The position numbers and the translations under genes are program-made. Source: Longispora albida DSM 44784 (GTDB lineage Bacteria; Actinomycetota; Actinomycetes; Mycobacteriales; Micromonosporaceae). Taken from it: 53,708 bases of DNA. The notes beneath the pieces were generated by a model that worked only from the letters and a program-made list of their open reading frames with translations, did not search any database and was not told where the DNA came from. Location: contig NZ_KB903839.1 of assembly GCF_000379825.1 (NCBI RefSeq), forward strand, positions 1 through 53,708. Direction: 5' to 3'. This document shows positions 25,062 to 34,923 of the stretch, in pieces. The stretch's first letter is position 1. The number at the start of each line of letters is the position of its first letter.

Positions 25062-26015
25062 ATGAGCGGACATCGCGGAGATGGCTGGGTGAGGGCCTTC
25101 GAGGAGGCCAGCAGGCGGATGCAGCTCCCGGCCGGCGGGAGTGTCGCGAGCGCCTGGGAGTCGATGCTGGCCGTGTTCGGCATCCCGCTGTGGTGCGTGC
25201 TGGTGCAGGGGCAGCCCAGGGAGACCGCCGAGGGCATCCGGACGGTACTGGAGCTGCCCGAGGACGTCGTCATGCTCGGCGTCGAAGGGATGCTCCGCAA
25301 CGGCAGCGAGCTGACGGCGTTCGTCGGCGGGCACGCCATCACGCTCAAGGAGTGGCGCGACGGCCGGGTGGTGTTCCACGATCCGCTGCCGGGTGGCCCG
25401 TTCCTGGCCGGGGCTGTCGCGGAAGGCGAGCACTACTGGTCGGTGGCGGCGAAGGACCTCGGGTCCGTCCTCACAGGACTGCTCGTGCTGCCGGTCGCGT
25501 GGCTGGAGGCCTTCGGGGAGACGGCGGCTGTGCGGTTCGCAGAGCTTCCGGGTACACAGTTCTGGTCTTTCTTCGGGGTGACCGAGACGGGCCGTGAGGA
25601 GAGCGAGTTCGGCGGCGTGGAGGTGCACGCCGAGCCGGGGAACTTCGCCGAGCACGTCGAACTTTCCTTCACCGTGGGCAGGGGCGACCGCGTCACGCAC
25701 GCCGCCCTGTCGATGAGCCGCGAGTGGGTGACCGGCGGCGGGGCCAACCCGCTGGCCCTGGACATCACACGGAACTTCGTCGCCGCCGTGCTGCCCCCGC
25801 GTGACGTGCCGGCCGCGGCGCCCATCCTCGCGGGCTTCGACCCGGCCGGGCTGGGCGGGCTGTGGCGGACGGCGGAGTTCCAGGAGAGCATCGCCGGGGA
25901 CGTGCTGCTGGTCTACCTCGGTGAGCATCCGGAGATCGCGGTGACGTTCGGGCTGTCGGAGCTGCGGCTGGACGAGTCGGAGGGCTGGCTGACGGTCGAG
26001 GTCGCCATCTTCTGA
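25062..26015 (+). CDS. Hypothetical protein
   Basis: 317 residues, no signal peptide and no membrane helix. I do not recognise the family. Seen: an N-terminal alpha-helical stretch (WVRAFEEASRRMQLPAGGSVASAWESMLAVFGIPLW), a middle part with hydrophobic strands, and a C-terminal half with LGEHPEIAVTFGLSELRLDESEGWLTVEVAIF that reads like a beta-sheet ending. It is acidic overall. The start ATG follows repeat copy C by 32 bp, so it has little room for a promoter outside the repeat. The nitroreductase gene follows 57 bp downstream in the same direction. Confidence 0.7.
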   Translation: MSGHRGDGWVRAFEEASRRMQLPAGGSVASAWESMLAVFGIPLWCVLVQGQPRETAEGIRTVLELPEDVVMLGVEGMLRNGSELTAFVGGHAITLKEWRDGRVVFHDPLPGGPFLAGAVAEGEHYWSVAAKDLGSVLTGLLVLPVAWLEAFGETAAVRFAELPGTQFWSFFGVTETGREESEFGGVEVHAEPGNFAEHVELSFTVGRGDRVTHAALSMSREWVTGGGANPLALDITRNFVAAVLPPRDVPAAAPILAGFDPAGLGGLWRTAEFQESIAGDVLLVYLGEHPEIAVTFGLSELRLDESEGWLTVEVAIF

Positions 26016-26072
26016 GCCGGTCCGGGGCGATGGCCGGGGCTGGGAGATCGTCCAGAGTGGCAGGATCGCCCG

Positions 26073-26720
26073 ATGGAGTACAAAGAGGTGATCCGGCGGC
26101 GCAGGATGGTGCGCAGGTTCGCGGACCGGCCGGTCGACCCGCAAGCCGCAGAGCGGATCCTGGCGAGCGCGCTGCGGGCTCCGTCGGCCGGATTCGCCCA
26201 GGGCTGGGCGTTCCTGGTGCTGACAGAGCCCGCCGACCTGGAACGCTTCTGGCCCTTCGTGCCGAACCAGGTCAACCACATCCCCGAAGTACGCAACGCG
26301 CCGCTCGTGGTCGTGCCGCTGGCCAGCCAGGACGCCTACGTCCAGCGATACGTGGAGAAGGGCTGGCCCGAGGACTCCGCCGACCGGTGGCCCGCGCCCT
26401 ACTGGTACATCGACGCGGGCATGGCCACGCTGCTGATGCTGCTGTCCGCTGTGGACGAAGGCCTTGACGCGCTGCTGTTCTGGCTGATGCCCGAAGGCGT
26501 GAGCGCTGCCGCCGAGAACCTGACGCCCGCACACCTCGACGCGTTCAAGGCGGAGTTCGGCGTCCCGGCGGAGTACGCGCCGCTCGGTGCGATCGCGATC
26601 GGCTACCGCGCGGAGGACCTGGCACCACAGGAGCAGTCCGTCGCCGAGCGGCGCAAGGACTCGGCGAGCCTCTTCCACCGTGGTCACTGGGGGAAGGTCG
26701 CTTCCGGGCCGTCAGCTTGA
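26073..26720 (+). CDS. Nitroreductase-family protein
   Basis: 215 residues. Seen: the FMN phosphate-binding start MEYKEVIRRRRMVRRFADRPVD (1-22), RAPSAGFAQGWAFLVL (35-50) and the C-terminal LGAIAIGYRAEDLAP. These are the FMN contacts of the NfsB/Frp superfamily. Substrate not predictable. Its 3' end overlaps the convergent membrane-protein gene by 9 nt. Confidence 0.9.
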   Translation: MEYKEVIRRRRMVRRFADRPVDPQAAERILASALRAPSAGFAQGWAFLVLTEPADLERFWPFVPNQVNHIPEVRNAPLVVVPLASQDAYVQRYVEKGWPEDSADRWPAPYWYIDAGMATLLMLLSAVDEGLDALLFWLMPEGVSAAAENLTPAHLDAFKAEFGVPAEYAPLGAIAIGYRAEDLAPQEQSVAERRKDSASLFHRGHWGKVASGPSA

Positions 26721-28280
26721 GATTTTGTACCTGCCGCGAGCTGGCGTCTTCGCTGCCGTCCACCCGTCGCTGCCCGGGGCGAGCGAGCCACCCGGCATGG
26801 TGAGGAACGGCGAGTAGCGGATCCTGACGAGGTGCTCGCCGGGGCCGGCGGCGTCGAACGTGACCGAGGTGTCGTCGGAGCTGACGTAACCGTCCACAAT
26901 GGGCGACGGGTCGGCCACGGCGTACAGGCGCCAGTGCTCGCCGCGCCACACCTCGGTCAGGTACGGCAAGCCGGAGCGGATGAGCTCCGCTTCGGGCTTG
27001 GCCAGCCAGGACAGCTCGGCGTCGGGGAGCGCGACGTGGCTGACCGCGTTCCCGCGCAGCCAGGCGCGGTAGTTGTCGCTGGTCAGCTTCTCGCCGCCCG
27101 GGAGCTTCTCGTACATGATCGGGTTGCGCTGCACGTCGAGCTGCCGCAGCCAGCCCCGGGCGAGCGGCGCGACGTACGCCGACTCCCAGTAGTCGCGGGT
27201 GGGGACGACCTCGATGCGGGTGGCCCCGAGCCTGGTCAGTTCGGTGGTGAGCGGCGTGAAGTACTCGCGGCGGCTCGCGGGGTTGCCAGCGTCGCCGAGA
27301 TCGGCGAGGACGACGGGCGGGGCCGCGACTGCGAGGGCCCCGACGAGCAGCGCGAACTCCGCCCGCAGCCAGCCCGGCGCGACCGGCGTACGGCCAGGGG
27401 ATCGAAGCGGGGCGAACGCGACCAGTACCGGGATCGCGAACATCGTGGCCAGGCGCGTCGCGTTCAGGCCGACGGGTGTCGGGAGGGCGTAGGCGGCCAG
27501 GACCCCGGCGGCGGAGAGGGCCGCGCCCAGGCGAAGCACGGGAAACCGGCAGCTGGCGAGGACCGCGATGCTGGCGATGGCAGCGCCCGCCGCGTCCTTG
27601 ACGCTCATGTTCATCGTGCCGCCCTCACCGAACAGGACGCCCGTGAAGATCATGGGGACGGCGGCGGAGACAGCGAGGACCGCGCCGGAGAGCCGCGACA
27701 CGGTGAAGAAGACGGCGACGCCCGCGAGCCCGGTGAAGAGCCCGGCGACGGGGGACGAGGCGGAGGCCAGGAGCGCGAAGAGACCCGCGAGGGCGGCGGC
27801 CGCCCGGGTCCGGGACGAGAGCGCGGCGAGCGCGAGCAGGCCGAACATGATGCCGAGCGCGTACGTGACCCGGCCAGAGGCGAGGTTGCCGGCCACACAG
27901 AAGGCACCGGCTACGGCGCCGAGGGCGGGGCGGACGGCGTTGTGCCGGGTCAGGAGGTAGGCGAAGGCCGCTGAGGAGACGAGCAGGGACGCGACGGCGA
28001 CCGCGGGTACGCCGAACGTGCCCATCAGCGCCGACGAGACGAGCGAGTAGCCGAACTGGTTGATCCCGCCGTACCAGCGCAGGTCGATCGGCGTCCAGCC
28101 GTGCGCGGCGAAGAAGTCCGCCCGGGCGAACTGGGCCGACAGGTCGGTACCGAGCGGCGGGGCGAGCAGGTACGCGACGGCCAGCACCATCGCGACGCCC
28201 AGGGCCACGACGCCGGGTGCTGCCTGTCCCCGCCGCAGGCCGGCCAGGGCCCGCCGCACGCCTGGCACGCTCCGTCTCAT
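26712..28280 (-). CDS. Polytopic membrane protein, GT-C-like
   Basis: 522 residues. Seen: about ten hydrophobic helices between residues 22 and 350, then a large hydrophilic C-terminal domain of about 170 residues. Between helices 1 and 2 lies GTDLSAQFARADFFAAHGWTPIDLRWYGG, an extracytoplasmic loop with acidic residues like those of GT-C glycosyltransferases. No exact family is claimed. ATG 28280 is only 18 bp from the ATG of the divergent mannosyltransferase gene; the frame runs further upstream, but only antisense to that gene. The pair may be related in cell-envelope glycan assembly (inference). Confidence 0.75.
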   Translation of the reverse strand: MRRSVPGVRRALAGLRRGQAAPGVVALGVAMVLAVAYLLAPPLGTDLSAQFARADFFAAHGWTPIDLRWYGGINQFGYSLVSSALMGTFGVPAVAVASLLVSSAAFAYLLTRHNAVRPALGAVAGAFCVAGNLASGRVTYALGIMFGLLALAALSSRTRAAAALAGLFALLASASSPVAGLFTGLAGVAVFFTVSRLSGAVLAVSAAVPMIFTGVLFGEGGTMNMSVKDAAGAAIASIAVLASCRFPVLRLGAALSAAGVLAAYALPTPVGLNATRLATMFAIPVLVAFAPLRSPGRTPVAPGWLRAEFALLVGALAVAAPPVVLADLGDAGNPASRREYFTPLTTELTRLGATRIEVVPTRDYWESAYVAPLARGWLRQLDVQRNPIMYEKLPGGEKLTSDNYRAWLRGNAVSHVALPDAELSWLAKPEAELIRSGLPYLTEVWRGEHWRLYAVADPSPIVDGYVSSDDTSVTFDAAGPGEHLVRIRYSPFLTMPGGSLAPGSDGWTAAKTPARGRYKISS

Positions 28281-28298
28281 GGTCGACAGTCTGGCAGC

Positions 28299-30020
28299 AT
28301 GGTCGGCGTGCGGAGCAGCCGAGATACCGATGGTGTGGCGCGACTGGCTGTGAGCCGGTGGGCCGGGTTCGCTGGCGCCGTAGGGCTCGCGGCCGCCGGT
28401 TACGCGGGCGGCGCGCTGCCAGAGGCGAACCTGCGGTCGACCCTCGGCAGCATCCTGCGCGACCAGCCGGGTGCCGTGGTGCTGTTCCTGGCCGGGGCCG
28501 GGCTGCTCTGCTGGGCGTGGGCCCGGCTGGCGAAGACAGCGCTCACTGTCCGGTGGGTGCTGGTGACGGCCGCGCTGTGGGCCGTGCCGTTGCTCGTTGC
28601 CCCGCCGCTGACGTCCCGGGACGTTTATGCCTACGCGTGCCAGGGTGAGACGTTCGCGTCCGGGCTCTCGCCGTACGAGCAGGGCGTGGCGGCCCTGCCG
28701 TGTACCTGGCTCGACACCGTCTCCCACATCTGGCGGGACACCCCGGCGCCGTACGGCCCGGGCTTCGTCCTGATCGCCGGAGCGGTGGCCGGGCTCGCCG
28801 GCGGGAACCTGCTGGCGGCCGTGGCGCTGTTCCGGGTCGCGGCGCTGGGCGGGCTCCTGCTGATCGCCTGGCAGCTGCCGGTGCTGGCCCGGCGGTGCGG
28901 TGTCGCGGAGGACCGGGCGCTGTGGCTGGGCCTGGCCGGGCCGCTGACCGGTCTGCATCTCGTGTCCGGGGCGCACAACGACGCGCTGATGATGGGATTC
29001 GTGCTGGCAGGGCTGGCAGTGGCCGCTGGTCCGGCTGCGCGTGAGGTGGCTGGGCCGGACAGTAACTGGTGGCGCAGGGCGCTCGTGGCCGGAGCCCTGT
29101 TCGGGCTGGCCCTGTCGATCAAGGTCACCGCCGTCGTGGCCGCGCCCTTCGCAGCCCTGCTGCTCGCTCGCCCGGCCCGCTTCGCTCCGGCCGGGCCGCT
29201 CGCCGCCACGGGCGGCTACGGGCGCTCAACCCACGCCGTGCTGCCGCCCGGCTACCGGCCGGCCGCCGGCGCTACCGCGCCGGCTCCGCCGCCCTCTGAG
29301 CCCCAACCGCCCCCCCGCACAACACAAAGCCCCGAAACCCCACCCTCCCCTCCACAGCGCCTCACGCGGCCGTCCAGCGCAGAACTGACAGCCCTGCTAG
29401 CCCGACCCGCCCTCCTCATCGCCGCCACAGCAACCCTCACCCTGCTCCTGATCTCCGCGGCGACCGGGCTCGGGCTTGGCTGGCTCGGCGGGCTGGCCCG
29501 GAGCGGGGACTCCTCGCAGTGGACGTCACTACCCACAGGAGCCGGCTGGGGGCTCGACTATCTCGGCAAGCTGTTCGGCGTCCACGGGCTCGCGAAAACC
29601 ACGGTCCCCGCTGCCCGTGCGCTCGCAGTTCTCGCCCTCGCCGCCATCCTCGTCACGCTCTTCTTCCGCACCCTGAAGAAGGCCAGCACCAGCACCGGCA
29701 CCAGCGCCTCCCGGGACATCGTCGTCAGCGCCGGCTGGGCGCTGGCCTGGACGGTGCTGCTCGCTCCCGTGTTCCACCCCTGGTACGCGCTGTGGCCACT
29801 GCTCGTCCTCGCGGCCGGTGGTACGGCGTACAAAGAAATGGTTTTCGGGTCTGTGTTCCTGACTTTCCTCGTCCTGCCGGACGGGTTCAATCTCGCGCGC
29901 GTGACCAAGCTTCCAGGCTCGCTGCTCATGCTCCTGCTGGCGCTGGGTGGGACCATACTTCTGCTTCGGCGAGGAACGCGTGCCTGGGCTCGCCGCCGAG
30001 CCGCACACCGTCCACTGTGA
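28299..30020 (+). CDS. MptB-like polyprenol-phosphate-mannose-dependent mannosyltransferase
   Basis: 573 residues. Seen: about 13 membrane helices; the first large loop has TSRDVYAYACQGETFASGLSPYEQGVAALP, with the acid pair of GT-C transferases (alpha-1,6-mannosyltransferases of lipomannan synthesis); later WRDTPAPYGPGFV, SGAHNDALMMGFVLAGLA and HPWYALWPLLVLAA. Odd: a Pro/Thr/Ser-rich insertion at about residues 305-368 (29212-29404) inside the membrane domain, with C-rich low-complexity DNA. The start is uncertain (ATG 28299; several in-frame GTGs follow). The 3' end overlaps a convergent gene by 95 nt. Confidence 0.82.
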   Translation: MVGVRSSRDTDGVARLAVSRWAGFAGAVGLAAAGYAGGALPEANLRSTLGSILRDQPGAVVLFLAGAGLLCWAWARLAKTALTVRWVLVTAALWAVPLLVAPPLTSRDVYAYACQGETFASGLSPYEQGVAALPCTWLDTVSHIWRDTPAPYGPGFVLIAGAVAGLAGGNLLAAVALFRVAALGGLLLIAWQLPVLARRCGVAEDRALWLGLAGPLTGLHLVSGAHNDALMMGFVLAGLAVAAGPAAREVAGPDSNWWRRALVAGALFGLALSIKVTAVVAAPFAALLLARPARFAPAGPLAATGGYGRSTHAVLPPGYRPAAGATAPAPPPSEPQPPPRTTQSPETPPSPPQRLTRPSSAELTALLARPALLIAATATLTLLLISAATGLGLGWLGGLARSGDSSQWTSLPTGAGWGLDYLGKLFGVHGLAKTTVPAARALAVLALAAILVTLFFRTLKKASTSTGTSASRDIVVSAGWALAWTVLLAPVFHPWYALWPLLVLAAGGTAYKEMVFGSVFLTFLVLPDGFNLARVTKLPGSLLMLLLALGGTILLLRRGTRAWARRRAAHRPL

Positions 30021-30453
30021 TCGAAGCGGTCTCGCTCGGCGCGTAGACCAGCTGGAGCCGGTTGGTGACCGGCCCCAGCGCGAACTCGGGGATCACCACG
30101 GCCCGCCGCGCCACCGGAGGCCCGATCTCGACCACGACCCCGCCACCCCGCGCGCTCAGCCCGCGCTCCAGATCCACGACGACCTGGACATCGTCATCCA
30201 CCACGTATTCCGCGGCTTCCCACCGCACCACACCTGGCAGATCAGGAAAATGCCGCACGAAGTCTTCCACCAGCCACTGCCCCAGCTCACGGCTCGTGCA
30301 AAAGACAGAAACCTTTTCCTGGTACCAGGTGACGAGCGCACGCCCGGCACCCCGCTCCGACCAGTCCACCCGCCACGCGGAAGCCAGCGCGACGGGCCGG
30401 TCGCCGTCGAACAGCACAACGGCCGGGTTGGCTCCGGCGAGTCTCACGGACAT
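29926..30453 (-). CDS. Hypothetical protein overlapping the mannosyltransferase 3' end
   Basis: 175 residues starting at ATG 30453. I do not recognise it. Seen: alternating beta-strands and charged turns, with WRVDWSERGAGRALVTWYQEKVSVF, LGQWLVEDFVRHFPDLPGV and EYVVDDDVQVVVDLERGL; no signal peptide or helix. Codon use in the non-overlapping part (30021-30453) is typical, so the gene is probably real, and the last 31 codons lie antisense to the end of the mannosyltransferase gene. The cutA stop is 45 nt upstream in the same direction. Confidence 0.7.
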   Translation of the reverse strand: MSVRLAGANPAVVLFDGDRPVALASAWRVDWSERGAGRALVTWYQEKVSVFCTSRELGQWLVEDFVRHFPDLPGVVRWEAAEYVVDDDVQVVVDLERGLSARGGGVVVEIGPPVARRAVVIPEFALGPVTNRLQLVYAPSETASITVDGVRLGGEPRHAFLAEAEVWSHPAPAGA

Positions 30454-30497
30454 GCCGCGCAATCTAACAGCCAACCCGGCCGGGCCACCGGCAGTAT

Positions 30498-30836
30498 CTA
30501 CTCGTCGTCTTTCCCGGGAACGGCCTCGTCCCGGATCCACGACAGGTACTCGTCGTTCCCGGCGATGATCGGGGTGCAGATGACCTCCGGCACGTCGTAC
30601 GTGTGCCCGGTCCTGATGTGCTCTTCCAGCTCCGGGTAACGCTCCACAGTGGTCTTGAACCAGATCACGTACTCGGGAGCCGACTCGACGCTGTCCAGCC
30701 ACCAGTACACGCTCGTGATCGGCCCGGCGATCTGCGCACAGGCAGCCAGCCTCGCCTGTACCGCGCTGCGCGCCAGTTCCGCCGCGGCCTGCTGGTTTGC
30801 CACCGTGGTCGAAACCTGGACGAATTCGAGAGCCAC
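30498..30836 (-). CDS. cutA: Divalent-cation tolerance protein CutA
   Basis: 112 residues, a PII-like trimeric fold linked to copper tolerance. Seen: FVQVSTTVANQQAAAELARSAVQARLAACAQIAGPITSVYWW and the C-terminal TGHTYDVPEVICTPIIAGNDEYLSWI with the conserved Y-x-x-P-x-I core. Length and motifs are normal. Divergent from the gene at 30975 with 138 bp between. Confidence 0.95.
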   Translation of the reverse strand: MALEFVQVSTTVANQQAAAELARSAVQARLAACAQIAGPITSVYWWLDSVESAPEYVIWFKTTVERYPELEEHIRTGHTYDVPEVICTPIIAGNDEYLSWIRDEAVPGKDDE

Positions 30837-30974
30837 TTGCCGGAACCTCCTAGTCGAGGGGCGGGGCCGACAGATTATCGGGTAGCGTTACCGGCAGCGC
30901 GTACCAGGACGCCTCCCAGCTCGCGGCAAGCACTGTGTGCCCCTGGATTTTCCATCACCACGGAGGATCCACTC

Positions 30975-31628
30975 ATGAACCTGGGCCAGCTGCGCTCCCA
31001 GTCCAAAGAACTCCGCCGCTCCTACAACGGCGGCAACCCCGCGGACACCACCCGCGTCCGCGCCGTCCTGCCACACGCCCGCGAGACCATCGCGCTCCGC
31101 GAGGCCCAGCAGGTGATCGCCGTCGAGGCCGGGTACGACGGCTGGCGGTCACTCGTCGCCGCGGCCGTCACCGAGCAGTCCGGCGGGAAGGACCTCAACC
31201 GCTGGTTCGCCGTCGAGCTGAACAACGCCGTGTGGGACCTGCTCGACAACGGCCTCGGCCCGCTGACGCCCGACTCGGAGAAGACCCAGACCCTGTACGC
31301 GGCCTACGCCTCCACGTACCACTGGCTCCAGGCGGGGAACGTGGCCAACCACGGCCGCGGCGAGTACACGATCGGCTGCGTCGCGGCGGCCGTCGGGCGG
31401 CTCGACCTGGCCGCCGAGCACCTCCACAGGTACGCCGATCTGATCGAGGCGTCCCCGGCGGCGTTCGCCGACTGGGACAGGGCGTTCGCCGCCGAAGGCC
31501 TGGCCCGCCTGGCCGCCCTGGGCGGCGACCGCGACGCCGCGGCCCTGCGTGCCGAAGCGGAACGCCTGACAGCCCTCGTCGCGGACCCCGAAGACCGAGC
31601 CATCTGCGAAGCCCGCCTCGCCTGGTAG
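30975..31628 (+). CDS. Ankyrin-protein-like N-terminal region with helical C-terminus
   Basis: 217 residues. Seen: residues 1-66 (LGQLRSQSKELRRSYNGGNPADTTRVRAVLPHARE...ALREAQQVIAVEAGYDGWRSLV) are the helical module that commonly precedes ankyrin repeats in actinobacterial and bacillary proteins. The rest is an all-helical tetratricopeptide-like region of about 140 residues with no clear repeat. Function unknown; the module suggests protein-protein contacts. AGGATC-type weak ribosome site. A bidirectional hairpin follows the stop. Confidence 0.7.
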   Translation: MNLGQLRSQSKELRRSYNGGNPADTTRVRAVLPHARETIALREAQQVIAVEAGYDGWRSLVAAAVTEQSGGKDLNRWFAVELNNAVWDLLDNGLGPLTPDSEKTQTLYAAYASTYHWLQAGNVANHGRGEYTIGCVAAAVGRLDLAAEHLHRYADLIEASPAAFADWDRAFAAEGLARLAALGGDRDAAALRAEAERLTALVADPEDRAICEARLAW

Positions 31629-31636
31629 CACCCCAC

Positions 31637-31678
31637 AGGAAAGGCCCGATCCCTCACTCACGGGACCGGGCCTTTCCT
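31637..31678. terminator. Bidirectional terminator between the 30975 gene and glnA
   Basis: AGGAAAGGCCCG (31637-31648) pairs with CGGGCCTTTCCT (31667-31678); an inner CCC/GGG adds to it. It lies 9 nt after the rightward stop and 11 nt after the leftward glnA stop. Confidence 0.8.
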
Positions 31679-31688
31679 CAGCTATCGC

Positions 31689-33113
<1,425 letters not shown>

Positions 33114-33184
33114 GTCGTTACTCCTTCGTGGGGCTGGCTGACGACGAGGTTACGGCCGGCTCGTTGCCCGGCCATGTCCCGGAT

Positions 33185-33200
33185 GTTTCGAGGATGTTAC
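33185..33200 (-). promoter_or_regulatory. GlnR-type operator upstream of glnA
   Basis: Read leftward: GTAAC (33200-33196), six bases ATCCTC, GAAAC (33189-33185). This matches the actinomycete GlnR half pair gTnAC-n6-GaAAC exactly, in the right place and orientation for glnA control by nitrogen state. A weaker second half (GACAT) follows after six bases. Confidence 0.65.
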
Positions 33201-33220
33201 GCCCGGTACGCTGCGCAGAC

Positions 33221-33577
33221 ATGGAGCTCGCATCCCTCAACCAGCGCTTCGGCGCCCTGCTCGTCGACTGGCTGCTCTGCATGCTGATCGTCTGGCCGCT
33301 GAGCGAGCCAGGCTGGATGGGCACGTGGGCACTTGCTGTCCTCGTCGCCGTGTATGCCTTCTTCGTCGGACTCTACGCCCAGACTCCGGGGATGCGGCTG
33401 ATCGGCATCCGGTGTGTCAACGCCGACACCGGCGGCCCGCTCGGGATCCCCAGGGCGGCGTTCCGCGGCGTCCTCCTCGCCCTCCTCGTCCCCGCGATCG
33501 TGATGGACTCCTATGGCCGGGGCTGGCACGACCGCTGGTCCGGCTCCGTCGTGACCCGGGTCAAGCCCTCCGAGTGA
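33221..33577 (+). CDS. RDD-family membrane protein
   Basis: 118 residues. Seen: NQRFGALLVDWLLCMLIVWPL with the Arg and Asp that name the family, a second helix, TPGMRLIGIRCVNADTGGPLG, and a third helix RGVLLALLVPAIVMD followed by RGWHDRWSGSVV. The role is unknown; transport and Na+/H+ exchange have been proposed for relatives. Its position next to glnA is conserved in actinobacteria. ATG 33221; divergent from glnA by 107 bp. Confidence 0.92.
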   Translation: MELASLNQRFGALLVDWLLCMLIVWPLSEPGWMGTWALAVLVAVYAFFVGLYAQTPGMRLIGIRCVNADTGGPLGIPRAAFRGVLLALLVPAIVMDSYGRGWHDRWSGSVVTRVKPSE

Positions 33578-33680
33578 CCAGGATCTAACCAGACCATCCT
33601 GTACGTTCTCCCAGCTCAGAGCCCCTGATAGCCTCCCCGCGCCCCGTCGTCCGTGCCGGGGTGCGAACCAAGGCGGGGGA

Positions 33681-34850
33681 ATGACACACCACAGAACAGG
33701 CAGGCGCCGTACCGCGCTGGCCGGATCACTCACCGGTTTACTGATCGCCGCCGTGTTCCTCGGCGGCCCGGCGAGCCCGGTCTACGCCGGCCCGGCAGAG
33801 GACCGGCAGCGCGTCCAGATCCTCAGCGAGACCGGCACACCCAGCATCCGCGCAGCGGCGGCGAAAGCCCTGTCCGGTACCGACACCGACATCGCAGCCT
33901 TCCTGGAAACCGGCCTGCCCGCCGCCCAGGAACTCGACGACGCGCTCCTGACCGCACAGATCTCCTCCGTCGGCGGGCCACACGTCCGGGCCGCAGCCCA
34001 GAAGGCGATGCTCGGTACGGCGAAGGACATCCGCGAGTTCCTGGAGACCGGCCAGCACGTCGCCCGCGAACTTGACGACCGCGAGACCATCCGCGCGGCG
34101 ATGGCCGCCGGCAGCGACACCCTGAAGCGGGAGGGGCAGAAGGTCCTCGACACCGGTGACTGGGCCGCGCTGCGCTCGTTCGTCACCACGATGCTGCCGA
34201 GACTCAAGGTGCAGGACGACCGGATCGCGACGGCCCGGACGCTGTCCTGGGGCGGCCCCGAGGTCGTCAAGGCCGCCAACGCGGCCCTGAACAGCGCCGA
34301 CGACGCTGCCGCCCTCCGGGAGTACGTGGCCACTGGCCAGCACGTCGCCCGGGAGAAGGACGACCGCGCCGAGATCGCCGAGCTGGTCAAGGCCGAGCCC
34401 GCCATGCGCGCGAGCGCTGAGCAGGCGCTGGCTGGCGGCACGGGGACGATCCGCGCCTACGTGGAGAGGTACCACCGGATCCAGGTCAACAGGGTCCTGG
34501 CCGCAGGCGGCCCGGAGGTCCGGACGGCAGCGCAGAAGGCGCTCGACGAGGACACCGACCGGGCGTACGTCGTCTTCCTCCGCGAGGGCCAGCACGAGGC
34601 CCGCAAGCGCGACAAGGCCGCAGGCTGGAAGCCGCCCACACCCGCCCCGGCCCCGGTCGTCACCGAGCCCACCCGGAAGCCCGCCCCGCCCGAGCCTGCC
34701 AAGAACACCACACCGGCCAAGGAAGCCCAGCCTGCCCGGGAGCTGGCCAAGACCGGTGTAGACGCTGTGAGCATCGCCGGAACCGGCGCGCTGACCCTCG
34801 CCGCCGGCGTCGGCCTGCTCGTCGCCACCCGGCGCCGCCGCTCAGCCTGA
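33681..34850 (+). CDS. ALF-repeat surface protein with LAxTG sorting signal
   Basis: 389 residues. Seen: signal peptide (1-36, ending VYAG), then about eight copies of a helical ~36-residue repeat: xAAAKALSGTDTDIAAFLETG, AAAQKAMLGTAKDIREFLETG, KAANAALNSADDAALREYVATG, and so on, each near A-x-x-AL...F/Y-x-x-x-G-x-x-x-A, which is the ALF repeat. A Pro/Thr linker (315-350) leads to LAKTG (355-359), a helix of about 20 residues and RRRR at the end: a class E sortase cell-wall sorting signal. It is thus probably anchored to peptidoglycan. No class E sortase is in this window. It sits between RDD and DUF4191 genes that are usually adjacent. Confidence 0.88.
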   Translation: MTHHRTGRRRTALAGSLTGLLIAAVFLGGPASPVYAGPAEDRQRVQILSETGTPSIRAAAAKALSGTDTDIAAFLETGLPAAQELDDALLTAQISSVGGPHVRAAAQKAMLGTAKDIREFLETGQHVARELDDRETIRAAMAAGSDTLKREGQKVLDTGDWAALRSFVTTMLPRLKVQDDRIATARTLSWGGPEVVKAANAALNSADDAAALREYVATGQHVAREKDDRAEIAELVKAEPAMRASAEQALAGGTGTIRAYVERYHRIQVNRVLAAGGPEVRTAAQKALDEDTDRAYVVFLREGQHEARKRDKAAGWKPPTPAPAPVVTEPTRKPAPPEPAKNTTPAKEAQPARELAKTGVDAVSIAGTGALTLAAGVGLLVATRRRRSA

Positions 34851-34867
34851 CGCCGGGCCAGTACACG

Positions 34868-34906
34868 AAAAAGGGCCTCCCGCCGAATCCATCGGCGGGA
34901 GGCCCT
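34868..34906. terminator. Bidirectional terminator
   Basis: A perfect 14-bp stem: GGGCCTCCCGCCGA (34873-34886) with TCGGCGGGAGGCCC (34892-34905). On the minus strand it is followed by TTTTTCG, a canonical intrinsic terminator for the DUF4191 gene; it also closes the ALF-repeat gene. Confidence 0.92.
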
Positions 34907-34923
34907 CACTTGTCTGTTCCTGT

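Noticed and set aside
26712-28976. N-terminal extension of the membrane protein to 754 codons
   Set aside because: The extra sequence is antisense to the MptB-like gene and has no hydrophobic helices or resemblance.
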